Assembly: GCF_004217115.1 (NCBI RefSeq)
Contig: NZ_SHKN01000001.1
Span: forward strand, 2,607,781 to 2,671,780
Length of the DNA: 64,000 bases
Source: Ancylomarina subtilis
GTDB taxonomy: Bacteria; Bacteroidota; Bacteroidia; Bacteroidales; Marinifilaceae
Reading direction: 5' to 3'
The notes beneath the pieces are model-generated. The model ran no database searches, was not told where the DNA came from, and saw only the letters and a program-made list of their open reading frames with translations. The translations under genes were made by a program, and so were the position numbers. This document shows, one piece after another, positions 61,540 to 64,000 of the stretch. Position 1 is the stretch's first letter. Every line of letters begins with the position of its first letter.

Positions 61540-63492
61540 ATGATTGATCAATCAACAGTACAAAAGATTTTTGACACAGCTCAAATTGACGAAGTCGTTT
61601 CTGATTTCGTAACACTTCGTAAGCGAGGTGTTAACTTTTTGGGACTATGTCCTTTTCATAATGAAAAGACACCCTCATTTACCGTTTCTCCCGCCAAAGG
61701 TATTTACAAATGTTTTGGTTGTGGAAAAGGGGGAAACTCGGTGAACTTTGTTATGGAACATGAGCATCTCGACTACGTGGGTGCTTTAAAATATCTCGGA
61801 AAAAAATATCATATCGATATTGTTGACGAGGAATTGTCACCTGAGCAAGAACAACGAAAGAATGATAGGGAGAGTATGATGATTGTCAACTCTTTTGCAC
61901 AAAAATATTTTTCGGAAAAGCTTTTACAGAGTGAAGAGGGCATGGCCGTTGGGATGAGCTACTTACGAGAGCGTGGTTTTCGTGAAGATATTATTCAGAA
62001 GTTTCAAGTTGGATACTGTCTTGATAGTTGGAATGCTTTTTCGGAGCAAGCAATTCAATCAGGTTATAAAAAGGAATTCCTGGTTAAAACAGGCTTAAGC
62101 ATCGATAAAGAGAAAGGTTTGATTGACCGTTTTAAAGGTCGCGTTCTTTTTCCCATTCATGGGATTGCAGGTAGAACACTTGGTTTTGGTGGTCGAATTT
62201 TGAAGAAAGATCCTAAAGCTGCCAAATATTTGAATTCTCCCGAATCGGAGGTTTATCACAAAAGTCGTATTCTTTATGGTATCTATCAGGCTAAAAAGAG
62301 CATGGTTCAGAATGATAAATGCTATTTGGTTGAAGGCTATACAGACGTTTTAGCATTTCATCAGGCGGGAATCGAAAATGTGGTTGCTTCTTCAGGAACA
62401 GCATTAACAGCAGATCAAATTCGTTTGGTTAAGCGATTCACCAATAATATGACCATTATATATGATGGTGATCCCGCTGGTATCAAAGCTTCACTTCGGG
62501 GAATTGATTTGGTTTTGGAACAAGAACTCAATGTTAAGGTTTTATTATTGCCTGAAGGAGAAGATCCCGATTCGTTCTCAAGAACGATGGGGGCAACGGA
62601 ATTGTCACAATATATAGAGAAGAACGAAACGGACTTCATTGTTTTTAAGACGAATCTACTTTTGGCTGATGCTAAGAACGATCCGGTGAAACGCGCCAAT
62701 TTAATTATTGATATTGTGCGGTCAATCGCGATTATTCCTGATAATATTATTCGTTCGGTCTATGTAAAGGAATGCAGTAGTATATTAAATGTTGACGAAC
62801 GCGTTCTTTATACTGAGATTAATAAGATTAAAGGACGTCTTCAGGAAGAAGCCTGGAAAAACGAACAACGTTCGAATATTGAACTACAAGCTCAGGAAGA
62901 TTCTATCGTTAATCAGAGTATCATTCGTGCCGACAATGATTGTGATTTAGAAGAGAGAGCCTTAATTCGTTTATTACTCAATTTCGGAAAAGAAGAACTG
63001 TTTCATAATAAGAATGAACAAGGAGAAGACGAGTCGATTTTAGTAGGGAACTATATCGTAGATGAATTAGAGCGAGATGAATTGGGGTCGGTCAACGAAT
63101 CTTACCAGAAAGTTTTTGATGAGTATATAAAGAATAAGTTCAATCCGGATTTTGAAGCGAAGACCTTCTTTAGAGATCACACCGATTCAAAAATTGTTCA
63201 GCTTGCCGCCGATATTATGAGTGAACCCCACCAATTAAGTGGTATGTGGACTCGTAACGATAGTTATATCGAATCGGAAGAGATGAAATTAAAAGAGATT
63301 GTTCCAAAACTGGTGAATGAATATAAAGGTAAAAAGGTTAAACTTTTGATTGAAGAAGTGGTTCAGGAAATGCAACAAGTTCAGGCAAGCGGAGATACAG
63401 ATCGTTTAATGGAGCTAATGAAACAGAAAATGGTTCTGGATCAAATAAAAAATGCGATTTCAAAAGAGCTGGGCAATAGAACTGTATTTTAA
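61540..63492 (+). CDS. dnaG: DNA primase
   Basis: A 650-residue primase. The N-terminal CHC2 zinc finger has C37, H40, C58 and C61 in FLGLCPFHNEKTPSF and GIYKCFGCGKGG. The Toprim catalytic core (about 255-345) has YLVEGYTDVLAFHQAGIENV and the acidic DGDPAG motif. A helical C-terminal domain (about 440-650) binds the replicative helicase. It makes RNA primers for lagging-strand synthesis. I start at ATG 61540 (MIDQSTVQKIF); a TTG 27 bases upstream adds an unlikely hydrophobic tail. The gene points away from the candidate origin at 42 kb. Confidence 0.97.
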   Translation: MIDQSTVQKIFDTAQIDEVVSDFVTLRKRGVNFLGLCPFHNEKTPSFTVSPAKGIYKCFGCGKGGNSVNFVMEHEHLDYVGALKYLGKKYHIDIVDEELSPEQEQRKNDRESMMIVNSFAQKYFSEKLLQSEEGMAVGMSYLRERGFREDIIQKFQVGYCLDSWNAFSEQAIQSGYKKEFLVKTGLSIDKEKGLIDRFKGRVLFPIHGIAGRTLGFGGRILKKDPKAAKYLNSPESEVYHKSRILYGIYQAKKSMVQNDKCYLVEGYTDVLAFHQAGIENVVASSGTALTADQIRLVKRFTNNMTIIYDGDPAGIKASLRGIDLVLEQELNVKVLLLPEGEDPDSFSRTMGATELSQYIEKNETDFIVFKTNLLLADAKNDPVKRANLIIDIVRSIAIIPDNIIRSVYVKECSSILNVDERVLYTEINKIKGRLQEEAWKNEQRSNIELQAQEDSIVNQSIIRADNDCDLEERALIRLLLNFGKEELFHNKNEQGEDESILVGNYIVDELERDELGSVNESYQKVFDEYIKNKFNPDFEAKTFFRDHTDSKIVQLAADIMSEPHQLSGMWTRNDSYIESEEMKLKEIVPKLVNEYKGKKVKLLIEEVVQEMQQVQASGDTDRLMELMKQKMVLDQIKNAISKELGNRTVF

Positions 63493-63549
63493 ATAATGAC
63501 ATAGGGGGGTGACACTTATCATTTAATCATCTCAAAAAAGAATAAATTT

Positions 63550-64000
63550 ATGAAGACTGTATTTATTGAAGATCAGAAGGAAATTGATGAGATTATTAAT
63601 TCATGTGATCTTTGTCATTTAGGTGTTATCGATATTGAGGGTAGACCTTATGTTGTACCGATGAACTTTGGTTACCTGGATGGTTACATTTATTTACATG
63701 GAGCCAATTTTGGAAAGTTGATTGATTCTTTAAAAAATAATCCGGATGCCTGTATCACATTCTGCACCGATACAGTTTTAGCCTATCAAAATGTAGAAGT
63801 TGCTTGTAGTTACAGAGTAAAAGGTAAAAGTATTGTAGCAAGAGGAACTATAGAGTTTATTAATGACTACGATAAAAAGGTTGATGCTTTAAATTCGTTG
63901 ATGGCACAATTTACAGATAGAAAGTTCACCTATAATTCACCGGCCGTTAAAAATGTTGAGATCTACAGAATGAAGCTGGATGATTTTACAGCCAAAGAAT
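63550..64000 (+). CDS. Pyridoxamine 5'-phosphate oxidase-like/flavin-binding protein (partial)
   Basis: An open frame from ATG 63550 to the window end (150 codons; the C-terminus is outside). The sequence MKTVFIEDQKEIDEIINSC followed by LCHLGVIDIEGRPYVVPMNF and GYLDGYIYLHGANFGKLIDS fits the split-barrel FMN-binding family, of the nitroimidazole-resistance (NimA)-like type. The mid-part VEVACSYRVKGKSIVARGTI carries the second half of the barrel. It would reduce or bind a flavin substrate in the cytoplasm. It follows dnaG by 57 bases on the same strand, with GGGGGGTG-like sequence near 63505 in between, and may be co-transcribed. Confidence 0.85.
   Translation, partial: MKTVFIEDQKEIDEIINSCDLCHLGVIDIEGRPYVVPMNFGYLDGYIYLHGANFGKLIDSLKNNPDACITFCTDTVLAYQNVEVACSYRVKGKSIVARGTIEFINDYDKKVDALNSLMAQFTDRKFTYNSPAVKNVEIYRMKLDDFTAKE

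Overview
The window is a single stretch of chromosome from a low-GC Bacteroidota bacterium, most likely a marine member of the Marinilabiliales/Marinifilaceae type; the genus cannot be fixed by reading alone. The phylum call rests on several points. Start codons lack Shine-Dalgarno sequences. Promoters where visible fit the Bacteroidota form TTTG/TTG-N18..21-TAnnTTTG (a clear case precedes the two tRNA-Val genes). The gene content also fits: a split LanB lantibiotic dehydratase, ECF sigma factor with TPR anti-sigma and CHAT genes, a PiT-PhoU-like phosphate transporter, a DUF2807 protein, SPOR lipoproteins, and a stand-alone RpoN with an NtrC-type regulator.

Layout. 1-6193: a MacAB-type ABC export operon on the minus strand (adaptor, ATPase, scar of a lost permease, truncated permease), divergent from a sigma-54 response regulator/histidine kinase pair. 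A sigma-54-like promoter and palindromic activator sites lie between them. 6.2-9.5 kb: YccF protein, outer-membrane protein, small unknown gene, ROK sugar kinase. 9.6-17.8 kb: a class I lanthipeptide cluster (HlyD, C39-peptidase ABC exporter, LanB C-terminal protein, LanB N-terminal protein, LanC, 49-residue precursor) preceded by a GC-rich, foldable leader. 18.4-24.1 kb: TPR protein, Crp/Fnr regulator with attenuator-like leader, pheS, two cyclophilins and a small hypothetical. 24.2-24.4 kb: two identical tRNA-Val(TAC) genes. 24.9-30.6 kb: ECF sigma factor, anti-sigma/TPR protein, periplasmic TPR-CHAT protease, two nearly identical 33-residue double-glycine peptides and a sensorless histidine kinase. 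30.7-41.6 kb: sirtuin, phosphate transporter, methylglyoxal synthase, SPOR lipoproteins, PAP2-like protein, rpoN, asnS, acyl-CoA ligase. 41.7-42.6 kb: about 0.95 kb of very AT-rich non-coding DNA with DnaA-box-like repeats, a candidate chromosome origin. 42.6-50.1 kb: receiver protein, ruvB, two-component pair, ComF, TonB-like protein, GH16-like protein without catalytic residues. 50.1-56.9 kb: TetR-TolC-adaptor-RND efflux operon with a clear operator. 57.1-64 kb: rhodanese, HemW, DUF2807, VanZ, Rrf2, rpiB, dnaG and a truncated flavin/PNPOx-like protein.

The most interesting region is 24.9-30.6 kb. A 35-bp motif in front of the ECF sigma gene recurs (31/35 identical) in front of the twin double-glycine peptides, which lie divergent to the CHAT protease gene. 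This suggests one regulon in which the sigma factor controls itself and two exported peptides. Together with the lanthipeptide cluster there are three double-glycine leader peptides and one C39 exporter in the window. No phage, transposase or CRISPR array was seen.
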